Assembly (NCBI GenBank): GCA_964569085.1
Contig: CAZMTA010000001.1
Coordinates: 62,001 to 126,000, forward strand
Length of the DNA: 64,000 nucleotides
Reading direction: 5' to 3'
Origin: JAJCZZ01 sp964569085
GTDB taxonomy: Bacteria; Gemmatimonadota; Gemmatimonadetes; Longimicrobiales; Gaopeijiaceae
Both the position numbers and the translations under genes were made by a program. Below are positions 33,532 through 41,677 of the stretch, one piece after another. The first letter of the stretch is position 1. Each line of letters begins with the position of its first letter. The notes below the pieces were generated by a model, which searched no databases, was not told where the DNA came from, and was given only the letters and a program-made list of their open reading frames with translations.

Positions 33532-34188
33532 TCAGAGCTCGGTGTCGAGCGTGTTCCAGTCCGCCAGGAAGGCCTCGAGGCCCTTGTCCGTCAGGGGATG
33601 CTTGGCGAGCTGCCAGAGCACCTTGGACGGGATGGTGCAGCAGTCCGCGCCGATGAGCATGGACTCCACCACGTGCATGGGGTGACGGATCGAGGCGGCC
33701 AGGATCTGGGTGTTGAAGGCGTAGTTGTCGTAGACCTGGCGGATCTGGGAGATGAGCTGCATGCCCTCGCCGGAGATGTCGTCCAGCCGCCCGATGAAGG
33801 GGGAGACGAAGGTGGCGCCGGCCTTGGCCGCCAGGAGGGCCTGGGACACGGAGAAGCAGAGGGTGACGTTGGTGTCGATCCCCTCGGAGGAGAGGGCGCG
33901 GCACGCCTTCAGGCCGTCCTCGGTGAGGGGCACCTTCACCACGATGTTCTCGTGGAGCGCCGCCAGCTTCTTCCCTTCCGCGACCATGGTGTCCCGGTCC
34001 GTGGCCACCACCTCGGCGCTCACCGGCCCGTGGACGAGCTCCGCGATCTCCCGGTAGATCTCCTTGGGATCGCGGTCGCCGGCCACCTTGGCGATGAGGG
34101 ACGGGTTCGTGGTGATGCCGTCGATGAGGCTGGCGTCGGCGGCTCGCCGGATCTCGTCGAGGTCCGCTGTGTCGAGGAAGATTCTCAT
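33532..34188 (-). CDS. Transaldolase (FSA/TalC-like subfamily)
   Basis: This is a short transaldolase of 218 residues, the size of the TalC/fructose-6-phosphate aldolase group. The Schiff-base lysine is K85 in NIVVKVPLT, the same number as in E. coli FSA. MRIFLDTADLDEIRRA and GITTNPSLIAKV are standard. A transaldolase role in the pentose phosphate pathway is most likely, but an aldolase activity cannot be excluded from sequence. The ATG overlaps the truA stop by four bases (ATGA). Confidence 0.92.
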   Translation of the reverse strand: MRIFLDTADLDEIRRAADASLIDGITTNPSLIAKVAGDRDPKEIYREIAELVHGPVSAEVVATDRDTMVAEGKKLAALHENIVVKVPLTEDGLKACRALSSEGIDTNVTLCFSVSQALLAAKAGATFVSPFIGRLDDISGEGMQLISQIRQVYDNYAFNTQILAASIRHPMHVVESMLIGADCCTIPSKVLWQLAKHPLTDKGLEAFLADWNTLDTEL

Positions 34189-35006
34189 GTCGTCGGGGTC
34201 GGAGGGGCTGCGGTGAGGGGAGGCGCGGACCACTCGGTCCGGCCCACGTCGGAAGGGTACTCCACATGCGCCAGGAAGAGCCCTTCCGGCGGCGCCGGGG
34301 GCGAGGTCTCCAGGCCGTCGGCCCCCTCCAGGAGGGCCGACACGTGCTCCAGGGGCCGGCGTCCGCGGCCCACGTCCACCATGGTGCCCACCAGGTAGCG
34401 CACCATGTGGTGAAGGTAGCGGTCCGCGGTGATCTCCAGCTCCGGCCCCAGCGCCCAGGGGCGCCAACGGGCGTCGGCCACCGCGCAGACGTACCCCCGC
34501 TCGGGCTGGCCGGACTTGGCGAAGGAGCGGAAGGAGTGGCGCCCGACGATCCGCTCGGCGGCGGCGTCCAGGAGCCCGCCGTCCAGCTCCTCGCCCAGGG
34601 GCCAGCACCAGCCCCGGTGGAAGGGCGACGCCGACTCGGGCCGCGTGCCGACCCGGTACCGGTACGTCCGGCCCCGGGCGTCGTAGCGGGGGTGGAAGCG
34701 CTCATCCACCTCCCGCACCGCCTGCACCCAGACGTCCCGGGGGAGGACCGCGTTGAGCGCGCGGTGGATCTCCCGGGGGGTCCAGCGGGGCGGGAGGAGG
34801 ACCGACGCCACCTGGCCGGTGGCGTGGACGCCGGTGTCGGTGCGCCCGGAGCCCATGACGGTCCGGGGCTCGCCGGTGAGGCGCTCCAGGGCGGCCTGCA
34901 GCTCTCCCTGGACGGTCCGCTGGTCCGGCTGGACCTGCCAGCCGTGAAAGGACGAGCCGTCGTAATGGAGCACGAGCTGGAGGCGGATGGTCTCTCCGGT
35001 TTCCAC
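34185..35006 (-). CDS. truA: tRNA pseudouridine(38-40) synthase TruA
   Basis: This is a 273-residue pseudouridine synthase acting at positions 38-40 of the tRNA anticodon arm. The catalytic aspartate is D57 in GSGRTDTGVHATGQV. RYLHHMVRYLVGTMVDVGRGR is the conserved C-terminal segment. It starts at GTG and is the first gene of the 13-kb minus-strand run that ends with add. The 138-base gap to the divergent trpD contains promoter elements for both directions. Confidence 0.95.
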   Translation of the reverse strand: METGETIRLQLVLHYDGSSFHGWQVQPDQRTVQGELQAALERLTGEPRTVMGSGRTDTGVHATGQVASVLLPPRWTPREIHRALNAVLPRDVWVQAVREVDERFHPRYDARGRTYRYRVGTRPESASPFHRGWCWPLGEELDGGLLDAAAERIVGRHSFRSFAKSGQPERGYVCAVADARWRPWALGPELEITADRYLHHMVRYLVGTMVDVGRGRRPLEHVSALLEGADGLETSPPAPPEGLFLAHVEYPSDVGRTEWSAPPLTAAPPTPTT

Positions 35007-35062
35007 GGCCGGAAGGTAGTCAGGAGGGGGGGGATGTCAAGCTGGACGGAGGGCCCCCGCGA

Positions 35063-35092
35063 TTGACCGAAAAGCCGCGCCGCCATTAGGAT
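35063..35092 (+). promoter_or_regulatory. Sigma-70-type promoter for trpD
   Basis: TTGACC (35063-35068) is followed after 18 bases by TAGGAT (35087-35092), which match five and four of six consensus bases. The surrounding bases form the only AT-richer patch in the truA/trpD gap. The leader to the trpD ATG would be about 45-50 bases, without a strong ribosome binding site and without an obvious Trp-codon leader peptide. Confidence 0.55.
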
Positions 35093-35144
35093 TTCCGCCC
35101 CCCGGGGCCCGGCCCCGACCCCTCCCGACCCAACCGAGACCATC

Positions 35145-36194
35145 ATGGCGGACCCCGCACCCCCGAGCCCCCGACCGGCCGACCTGACCTCCCTCCTCGA
35201 GACGGTGGCGGAAGGGCGGGACCTCACGGCCGCCCAGGCCGAGGGGGCGGTGGACCGCTTCATGGACGGGTCCGCCACCGAGATCCAGATGGCCGGCCTC
35301 CTGGTGGGCCTCCGCTCCAAGGGCCTCCACCCCTCCGAGGTGGCCGGCGGCGTCCGCGCCATGAGGAAGGCCATGGTCCGGGTGCCGGCCACCGACCCCG
35401 AGGGGCTGGTGGACACGGCGGGGACCGGAGGGGGGCGGGTGACCACCTTCAACATCTCCACGGCGGCGGCGCTGGTGGCGGCGGGCGCGGGCGTGCGGGT
35501 GGCCAAGCACGGCAACCGCTCCTTCACCTCCCGGAGCGGGAGCGCCGACGTCCTCGAGGCGTTGGGGGTGAAGATCGACCTGAGCCCCGAGCGCATGGGC
35601 GAGGTCCTGGAGGAGGTGGGCATCGTCTTCATGTTCGCGCCCCTCCTCCACCCGGCCATGCGCCACGTGGGCCCGGTGCGCCGGGGGCTCGGCATCACGA
35701 CGCTCATGAACGTCCTGGGGCCGCTCACCAACCCCGCCGGCGCCCGGCGGCAGGTGGTGGGCGTGGCCGACCCCCGCCTCCTGGGGCTCGTGGTGCGGGC
35801 GCTGGCGGAGCTGGGCCACCGGCGGGCGCTCGTGGTCCACGGGGCCCCGGGGATGGACGAGATCAGCCCGGCGGGGCACACCCGGGTGGCGGAGCTCTCC
35901 GAGGAGGGGATCCGGGAGTACGAGATCACGCCGGCGGATCTGGGGGCCGACGACTCGCTCCTGGAGGGGCTGCGCGGCGGGGAGCCCGAGGACAACGCCC
36001 GCATCATCCGGGAGGTCCTGGACGGGACGAAGGGCGCGCCGCGCAACGCGGTGATCCTCAACGCCGCCGCCGCCATCTACGTGGCGGGGAAGGCCGGCTC
36101 GCTGGCCGACGCGGCGGAGGCCGCCGTGGAGTCGGTCCGCTCGGGCGCGGCCCGGGACGCCCTGGAGCGCCTCCGGGAGGCCACGAACCGCTGA
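35145..36194 (+). CDS. trpD: Anthranilate phosphoribosyltransferase
   Basis: This is a 349-residue TrpD that transfers phosphoribosyl from PRPP to anthranilate. The PRPP-binding loop reads DTAGTGGGRVTTFNIST; many family members have GTGGDG here, so the usual Asp is replaced. KHGNRSFTSRSGSADVLEALG and PLTNPAGA are standard. It is separate from the rest of the trp genes: the minus-strand lexA operon lies between it and trpC. No trpE or trpG is in the window. It converges on the small lexA-operon gene with a 61-base gap. Confidence 0.95.
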   Translation: MADPAPPSPRPADLTSLLETVAEGRDLTAAQAEGAVDRFMDGSATEIQMAGLLVGLRSKGLHPSEVAGGVRAMRKAMVRVPATDPEGLVDTAGTGGGRVTTFNISTAAALVAAGAGVRVAKHGNRSFTSRSGSADVLEALGVKIDLSPERMGEVLEEVGIVFMFAPLLHPAMRHVGPVRRGLGITTLMNVLGPLTNPAGARRQVVGVADPRLLGLVVRALAELGHRRALVVHGAPGMDEISPAGHTRVAELSEEGIREYEITPADLGADDSLLEGLRGGEPEDNARIIREVLDGTKGAPRNAVILNAAAAIYVAGKAGSLADAAEAAVESVRSGAARDALERLREATNR

Positions 36195-36255
36195 GGGAGG
36201 GCCGGGCGGCGGGGTCCGGACGCGGCCCGGATGGCCCCCGGGCCGGAGAGGCGTC

Positions 36256-36519
36256 CTAGACGAAGAGGTCGAGCTGGGGGCGGCCGTCATCCGGGGTCGC
36301 GGGCGCGGCGGCGGGGGTCGGAGCGGGCGCCGGCTCGACGCGGGGCTCCGGATCCGCCGGGGGCTCCGGAAGGGTCACGGGCGCGTCGGGCTCGCGGGGT
36401 CCCACCACCGCCCGGACCGACCACGGTCCGGGGAAGGGGTCCCGGCGCGCTCCGCCGCGGGTCCACATCACCTCCCGGCTCTTCTTTCCCACCCGTCCCA
36501 CGGCGAAGGTCTCGCGCAC
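36256..36519 (-). CDS. Small protein of the lexA operon with a C-terminal sliding-clamp-binding motif
   Basis: This 87-residue protein has no family assignment that I recognise. It starts at GTG with AAGGAG six bases upstream, and begins ten bases after the lexA stop, so it is cotranscribed with lexA. The N-terminal half is basic with an aromatic patch (GPWSVRAVVG), the middle is a Pro/Ala/Glu-rich linker, and the last residues are PQLDLFV. QLDLF at 82-86 fits the beta-clamp-binding consensus QL(S/D)LF found at the ends of translesion polymerases and mismatch-repair proteins. A role in the SOS response through the clamp is inference. It could also be a remnant C-terminal tail of an ImuB-like protein. 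Confidence 0.7.
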   Translation of the reverse strand: MRETFAVGRVGKKSREVMWTRGGARRDPFPGPWSVRAVVGPREPDAPVTLPEPPADPEPRVEPAPAPTPAAAPATPDDGRPQLDLFV

Positions 36520-36529
36520 GGTGTCTCCT

Positions 36530-37138
36530 TCAGTATTTGCGGATGACGCCCACCACGATCCCCTGGATCCGGAGCTCGTCGGCCCGGACGAAGATGGGGT
36601 CCATGGTGGGGTTGGCGGGCTGGAGCCGGACGCGGCCGTTCCCCTCCCGGTACAGCTTCTTGACCGTGGCCGACTCGCCGCCCACCAGGGCCACGACCAT
36701 CTCGCCGTCCTCCGCGGTCTCCTGGGCCTGGACCACGATGTAGTCCCCGTCCCGGATCTGCTCCTCGATCATGGAGTTCCCCTCCACGCGGAGCACGTAG
36801 TTGTCCCGGCGGCGGCGGACCATGTCCGGCGGCACCGTCAGGGTCTCCGAGTCCTGCACGGCCTCGATGGGGAGGCCGGCGGCGACGGTTCCCAGGAGGG
36901 GGAGCTCCAGCCCCCCGGCTCCGTTCCCCGTGTCCACGAGCTCGATGGAACGGCTCTCGTTGTAGGACTTTCTTATGTATCCCTTGCGTTCCAGATTGCT
37001 CAGGTGCTCGTGGACCGTGGCCAGGGAGGAGTAGCCGAACGAATCGGCGATCTCCTCGAAGCTCGGCGCGTAGCCTCGCTCGTCGATGAACTCCTGGATG
37101 TAGTCCAGGATCTCCTTCTGGCGCTTGGTGAGAGGCAT
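36530..37138 (-). CDS. lexA: LexA repressor
   Basis: This is a 202-residue SOS repressor. The N-terminal winged helix (about residues 1-65) has the recognition region SSLATVHEHLSNLERKGYI. The self-cleavage bond is A87-G88 (TVAAGLPIE). The catalytic serine is S122 (EGNSM) and the lysine is K160 (ATVKK). All elements for RecA-stimulated autocleavage are intact. ATG 37138 gives the canonical MPLTKRQKEIL N-terminus. The upstream gap carries a cluster of direct-repeat half-sites consistent with autoregulation. It is followed by a small protein with a clamp-binding tail. Confidence 0.96.
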   Translation of the reverse strand: MPLTKRQKEILDYIQEFIDERGYAPSFEEIADSFGYSSLATVHEHLSNLERKGYIRKSYNESRSIELVDTGNGAGGLELPLLGTVAAGLPIEAVQDSETLTVPPDMVRRRRDNYVLRVEGNSMIEEQIRDGDYIVVQAQETAEDGEMVVALVGGESATVKKLYREGNGRVRLQPANPTMDPIFVRADELRIQGIVVGVIRKY

Positions 37139-37164
37139 CGAGCCACCCTCCTCCGGTGAATACC

Positions 37165-37205
37165 GAACAGGTCCCGAACGAAGGGTACCCGAACGTTGCC
37201 CGAAA
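37165..37205. promoter_or_regulatory. Cluster of direct-repeat LexA-type boxes between lexA and trpC
   Basis: On the plus strand GAAC occurs at 37165, 37176 and 37191, and GAAA at 37202. The first pair is exactly GAAC-N7-GAAC and the last is GAAC-N7-GAAA. GTTC-N7-GTTC (the same on the other strand) is the LexA box known from Alphaproteobacteria, whereas the Bacillus-type palindrome CGAAC-N4-GTTCG is absent. The cluster starts 27 bases upstream of lexA and covers the called trpC start. Confidence 0.6.
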
Positions 37206-38023
37206 CGCAAGCAGATCCGTCCCTCCCCGGGATTCTCGCCGAGATCGTGGCCTCCAAGCGCCGGGAGGTGGCGGGCCTCCGCCCCCGCCGGGACGCCCTG
37301 GAGCGGGCCGCCGCGGCCGCCCCGGCCCCCCGCTCCCTGGAGGCCGCGCTCCGGCGCCCGGGGGAGGTCGCGCTCATCGCCGAGTGCAAGCGGCGCTCCC
37401 CGGGGGCCGGGGACATCCGCCCCGGCCTCGACCCGGCCGCCCTCACCCGCGGCTACGAGGAGAACGGCGCCGCGGCGCTGAGCGTCCTCACCGACGGGCC
37501 GTACTTCGGAGGAGGCAACGAGGACCTGGGGGCCGTGCGGTCCGCCACCGGGATCCCCATCCTCCGCAAGGACTTCACCGTGGACCCCGTGCAGGTGGTC
37601 GAGGCCCGGGCCGCCGGGGCGGACGCGGTGCTGCTCATCGTGCGCATCCTCCCCGACGCGCTCCTGCGGGAGCTCCTGGCCCTGGCCGGGGAGCTGGGCA
37701 TGGACGCCCTGGTCGAGACCCACGACGCGGCGGAGCTGGAGCGGGCCCTGGCCGCCGGCGCGACGGTGGTGGGCATCAACAACCGGGACCTGGCCACCTT
37801 CACCACCGATCTGGAGACCACGCTGGGGCTGGTCCCGGGGGTGGGGGACGACGTGGTCCTGGTCTCCGAGAGCGGCATCCGGACCCCCGACGACGTGGCC
37901 CGCCTGGGCGAGGCCGGGGTGGACGCGATCCTGGTGGGCGAGACGCTCCTCAAGGACGAGGACCCCGCCGCCGCCGCGGCCCGCCTCTCCGGGATCCCGC
38001 GCCGGGACGGACGCCGTGGCTGA
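37196..38023 (+). CDS. trpC: Indole-3-glycerol phosphate synthase
   Basis: This is a 275-residue TIM-barrel enzyme making indole-3-glycerol phosphate. The N-terminal ILAEIVASKRREVAGL, then AECKRRSPGAG (substrate lysine), PILRKDFTVDPVQV and VSESGIRTPDDV are standard. The start is called at TTG 37196 because no ATG or GTG lies at the expected place; a GTG at 37249 would remove the conserved first helix. The called start lies inside the direct-repeat LexA-type cluster. The trpF GTG overlaps its stop by eight bases. Confidence 0.94.
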   Translation: MPETQADPSLPGILAEIVASKRREVAGLRPRRDALERAAAAAPAPRSLEAALRRPGEVALIAECKRRSPGAGDIRPGLDPAALTRGYEENGAAALSVLTDGPYFGGGNEDLGAVRSATGIPILRKDFTVDPVQVVEARAAGADAVLLIVRILPDALLRELLALAGELGMDALVETHDAAELERALAAGATVVGINNRDLATFTTDLETTLGLVPGVGDDVVLVSESGIRTPDDVARLGEAGVDAILVGETLLKDEDPAAAAARLSGIPRRDGRRG

Positions 38024-38708
38024 AGGCCGGGTGAAGATCTGCGGGCTCTGCCGGCGGGAGGACGTCCTCCTGGCCGACGAGGCCGGCGCGGACTACCTGG
38101 GCGCGGTGGTCACCGACGGCTTCTCCCGCTCCGTGCCGCCGGAACGGCTCGGGGAGCTCATGGCGGACGTGCGGGCCACGCGGGTGGCGGTGCTGGTGGA
38201 CGAGGACACGGCGTCGGCGGCGGAGCGGGCGGCGCGGCTGGGGGCCGGCGTGGTGCAGCTCCACGGGGACGAGTCCCCGGAGGCCGGCGCGGCGCTGGCG
38301 GACGCCGGGCCCTGGACGGTCTGGAAGGCCGTGCGGGCCGCCTCCGTCGACGACGTGGCCCGGGCGGTGGACCGGTGGGGCGAGGTCGCGGACGGGCTCC
38401 TCGTCGAGGGCCGGGCCGAGGGCGTGGTCGGCGGCGGCGGCGTGCGCCTGGCGCCGGACGTGGCCGAGCGGATCCGGGAGGCCGTGCCGCCGGGCCTCCT
38501 CCTGGTGTTGGCGGGGGGGCTGACTCCCGATACCGTCCTCGACGCGGTGGCACGCTTCCGCCCCGACGTGGTAGACGTGAGCTCCGGCGTCGAGGCCGAG
38601 CTCCGCCGGAAGGACCCCGAGCGGGTCCGACGCTTCATCCGGGAGGCGCGCCGCGGCTGGCGCCCCTCCGACACGACTTCCCGAACCGAATCCGGAGCCC
38701 CCCAGTGA
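38016..38708 (+). CDS. trpF: Phosphoribosylanthranilate isomerase
   Basis: This is a 230-residue TrpF, isomerising phosphoribosylanthranilate in tryptophan synthesis. The catalytic cysteine is in VKICGLCRREDV, the general-acid Asp is in VDVSSGVEAE, and VQLHGDE is conserved. A C-terminal extension of about 20 polar residues (WRPSDTTSRTESGAPQ) is longer than usual. It starts at GTG inside the last codons of trpC and overlaps trpB by four bases (GTGA), so trpC-F-B are translationally coupled. Confidence 0.94.
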   Translation: MAEGRVKICGLCRREDVLLADEAGADYLGAVVTDGFSRSVPPERLGELMADVRATRVAVLVDEDTASAAERAARLGAGVVQLHGDESPEAGAALADAGPWTVWKAVRAASVDDVARAVDRWGEVADGLLVEGRAEGVVGGGGVRLAPDVAERIREAVPPGLLLVLAGGLTPDTVLDAVARFRPDVVDVSSGVEAELRRKDPERVRRFIREARRGWRPSDTTSRTESGAPQ

Positions 38709-39925
38709 ACGCCTCCGCACCCCCCACCCGTCCGGGCACCCGCTTCGGAGCCTTCGGCGGGCGGTACGTGCCCGAGACCCTCATCGAAGCCCTGGACGAG
38801 CTCGAGGAGGCCTACGCGGCCGCCGCGGCGGACGAGTCCTTCGGGCGGGAGCTCGACGCCCTCCTGGCGGACTACGTCGGGCGGCCGTCGCCCCTCTACC
38901 GGGCCCGGCGCCTCGAGGAGGCCGTGGGTCATCCCGAGATCTGGCTCAAGCGCGAGGACCTGAACCACACCGGCGCCCACAAGATCAACAACACCATGGG
39001 GCAGGCGCTCCTGGCCCGCCGCATGGGGAAGAAGCGGATCATCGCCGAGACCGGGGCCGGGCAGCACGGGGTGGCCACGGCCACGGCGTGCGCGCTCTTC
39101 GACCTGGACTGCGTGGTGTACATGGGCGAGGAGGACGTGGAGCGGCAGGCGCTCAACGTCTACCGCATGAAGCTCCTGGGCGCCGAGGTCCGGCCCGTCA
39201 CCTCCGGCACCCGCACCCTGAAGGACGCCACCAACGAGGCCATCCGGGACTGGGTCACCAACGTCGGGGACACCCACTACATCATCGGCTCGGTGGTGGG
39301 CCCGGCGCCCTTCCCCCGGATGGTGCGGGACTTCCAGGCCGTCATCGGACGGGAGGCGCGGGCCCAGATGCTGGAGCGGGCGGGCCGGCTGCCGGCCGCG
39401 GTCGTGGCCTGCGTTGGCGGGGGGTCCAACGCCATGGGTATATTCCACCCCTTCGTATCCGACGAGGAGGTCGAGCTGGTGGGCGTGGAAGCTGCGGGCG
39501 AAGGCCTCGACACCGGGCGCCACTCGGCGTCGCTGACCGCGGGCCGCCCGGGTGTCCTCCACGGCTCGCTGAGCTATCTTCTCCAGGACACCGACGGCCA
39601 GGTGGCCCCGGCGCACTCCGTGTCCGCCGGACTGGACTACCCGGGGGTCGGACCGGAGCACTCGCACTTGAAGGATTCGGAGCGGGCCATCTATCGTTCC
39701 GTGGACGACGCCGAGGCGCTCGAGGGATTCCACGCCCTGTCCCGCCTCGAAGGAATCATTCCCGCCCTGGAGACCGCACACGCCGTGGCCTACCTCCTCC
39801 GTGAAGGCGCGGCCTACCGCGATCGGGGACCCCTGCTCCTGTGCCTCTCGGGGCGGGGGGACAAGGACGTGACCCACGTGGCCCGGGTCGAGGGCGAGGG
39901 CGCGCTGGCGCCCGAGGCTGGATGA
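38705..39925 (+). CDS. trpB: Tryptophan synthase beta chain
   Basis: This is a 406-residue TrpB1-type beta subunit that joins indole and serine. The PLP lysine is K93 in NHTGAHKINN. RFGAFGGRYVPETLIEAL, ETGAGQHGVATATACA, the glycine-rich phosphate loop CVGGGSNAMG and SGRGDKD are all standard. It starts at GTG with a GTGA overlap to trpF. Its stop overlaps the ATG of the HEAT-repeat gene, and trpA comes only after two further genes, an unusual separation of the alpha and beta subunits. Confidence 0.96.
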   Translation: MNASAPPTRPGTRFGAFGGRYVPETLIEALDELEEAYAAAAADESFGRELDALLADYVGRPSPLYRARRLEEAVGHPEIWLKREDLNHTGAHKINNTMGQALLARRMGKKRIIAETGAGQHGVATATACALFDLDCVVYMGEEDVERQALNVYRMKLLGAEVRPVTSGTRTLKDATNEAIRDWVTNVGDTHYIIGSVVGPAPFPRMVRDFQAVIGREARAQMLERAGRLPAAVVACVGGGSNAMGIFHPFVSDEEVELVGVEAAGEGLDTGRHSASLTAGRPGVLHGSLSYLLQDTDGQVAPAHSVSAGLDYPGVGPEHSHLKDSERAIYRSVDDAEALEGFHALSRLEGIIPALETAHAVAYLLREGAAYRDRGPLLLCLSGRGDKDVTHVARVEGEGALAPEAG

Positions 39926-41673
39926 CCGAGCTCCAATCCGGAGGATCCGCCGCCCCCCAGGGCGACTGGAACGTCGAGGACGCCCCCGTGGCCGAGATCC
40001 GGGAGCTCTTCGTGGTGCTGGCCAAGGCGCTCCGGGCCTACCAGCTCTACGACGACAACAACCCGGTGCGGCACCGGTTCGTCGAGGGGCTCCGCGAGGC
40101 CCTGTCGTCGCTCTGGGAAGGCCTGGACCGGCTCACCCTGGCCGTGCGCGAGGAGAGCCTCGTCGTCGGGGACACGCCGGTCTACACCTCCGAGAACCGC
40201 AACGACTCCCTGGCGTTCCTGTTCTACAAGGACGGCATCCGGGAGATCACCCTGCGGCCCGGGCTGGAGGGCGAGGAGCTCGAGCGGTTCCTCTCCGTGC
40301 TCCAGCGGGCCCGGAAGCTGCGGCCCGAGGGGGACGACCTCCTCACGGTGCTCTGGGAGGAGGACCTCCAGCACTTCGACTACCAGTACATCGACTTCCT
40401 GGCCGAGGGCGTGGAGCTGCCCCAGCCCGGCGGCGGGCATTCGGCCGAGGAGCTCCAGCAGGTCCTCCAGGCCGAGGTGGAGGAGGACGGGGAGGAAGCC
40501 GAGGACGACGCGGAGGCCCGGCCCGAGTCCTCGTCGTCGTCCGAGCCCCAGCAGAAGACGGTCTCCAAGGACGACTTCAACCCCACGCTCTACTCCCTCG
40601 ACCCGAAGGAGATGACGCAGCTCCGCCAGGAGCTCCAGAAGGAGCTGGACCGGGACCTCCGCATGGACGTCCTGGCCGCCCTCTTCGACCGCCTGGAGGA
40701 GCCCGAGGACCGGGAGCGCCAGAGCGAGATCCTGGGGATCCTCAAGACCCTCCTGCCCAACTTCCTGAGCCGGGGCGCCATCGCCGCGGCCACCCACGTC
40801 CTCCACGAGGTACGGAAGCTGGAGTCGGCGGAGGGGGTCTTCGACGAGGAGCGCAGGGCGGAGTCGTCGGGGATGCTGGACGAGGTGAGCCGCCCCGAGT
40901 TCATCACCGAGCTGATCCAGGCCCTCTACGACGGGACGATCCGCTCCTCGCCCAAGCAGCTCGCGGAGCTCCTCCAGTTCCTCCGGCCCTCGGCGCTGGC
41001 CCCCCTCCTGCGGGCCTCCGAGACCGTGGAGCACAAGGAGCTCGCCCAGGTCCTCCGCCGCGCCACGGTGGGGATCGCGGAGCGGAACCGGGGCGCCGTG
41101 ATCCGGCTCCTGTCCGAGCCCGATCCGGTGGTGGCCGCCGGCGCCGCTCGCATGGCGGGCGAGATGCAGATCACCGAGGCGGGACCGTCGCTGGCGGACC
41201 TCCTGGCCCACCCGGACCCCGCGGTGCGGCTCGCCGCGGTGGAGGCGGCGGTGAGCCTCCGCGCGTCCACGGCCGCCGGGGCCCTGCAGGCCACCCTCGA
41301 CGATCCGGACCGCGAGGTGCGCATCGCCGCGGCCCGGGCGCTGGGGGAGCTGCGCTACCGACCGGCCGCGCGGCGCCTGGAAGCCATCGCGTCGGGGAAG
41401 GAGATCCGCAACGCCGACATCACCGAGAAGGTGGCGGTGTTCGAGGGCTTCGGGCTGGTGGCCGGCGAGGGTGCCGTGCCCATGCTGGACAAGCTGCTCA
41501 ACGGGAAGGGCTTCCTGGGCAAGCGGGAGCCCTCGGAGATCCGGGCCGCCGCGGCGCTGGCGCTGGGGAGGGTCGACCATCCCTCCGCGGTGTCCGCCCT
41601 CCGCTCGGCCAGCTCCGAGGAGGATCCCGTGGTGCGCACCGCCGTGAACCGGGCCTTGAGGGGAGGGGAGTGA
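39922..41673 (+). CDS. HEAT-repeat protein with an N-terminal domain shared with the adjacent HD-GYP protein
   Basis: This is a 583-residue cytoplasmic protein. Residues about 30-160 form a domain (LAKALRAYQLYDDNNPV, then DGIREITLRPGLEGEELERFLSVLQR) that resembles the first 120 residues of the next gene product. An acidic, serine-rich linker follows (about 175-205). From about residue 215 the protein is helical, and residues 400-583 contain HEAT/PBS-lyase-type repeats (LLAHPDPAVRLAAVEAAVSL, DDPDREVRIAAARALGEL, RAAAALALGRVDHPSAVSAL). Such repeats are protein-interaction surfaces. The ATG overlaps the trpB stop (ATGA) and the HD-GYP gene begins four bases after its end. I infer a partner or scaffold role for the HD-GYP protein. 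Confidence 0.8.
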   Translation: MTELQSGGSAAPQGDWNVEDAPVAEIRELFVVLAKALRAYQLYDDNNPVRHRFVEGLREALSSLWEGLDRLTLAVREESLVVGDTPVYTSENRNDSLAFLFYKDGIREITLRPGLEGEELERFLSVLQRARKLRPEGDDLLTVLWEEDLQHFDYQYIDFLAEGVELPQPGGGHSAEELQQVLQAEVEEDGEEAEDDAEARPESSSSSEPQQKTVSKDDFNPTLYSLDPKEMTQLRQELQKELDRDLRMDVLAALFDRLEEPEDRERQSEILGILKTLLPNFLSRGAIAAATHVLHEVRKLESAEGVFDEERRAESSGMLDEVSRPEFITELIQALYDGTIRSSPKQLAELLQFLRPSALAPLLRASETVEHKELAQVLRRATVGIAERNRGAVIRLLSEPDPVVAAGAARMAGEMQITEAGPSLADLLAHPDPAVRLAAVEAAVSLRASTAAGALQATLDDPDREVRIAAARALGELRYRPAARRLEAIASGKEIRNADITEKVAVFEGFGLVAGEGAVPMLDKLLNGKGFLGKREPSEIRAAAALALGRVDHPSAVSALRSASSEEDPVVRTAVNRALRGGE

Positions 41674-41677
41674 CGCC

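Noticed and set aside
39437..39446. TATATT-containing stretch inside trpB as an internal promoter
   Set aside because: It encodes conserved TrpB residues just after the glycine-rich loop, and no -35 element fits.
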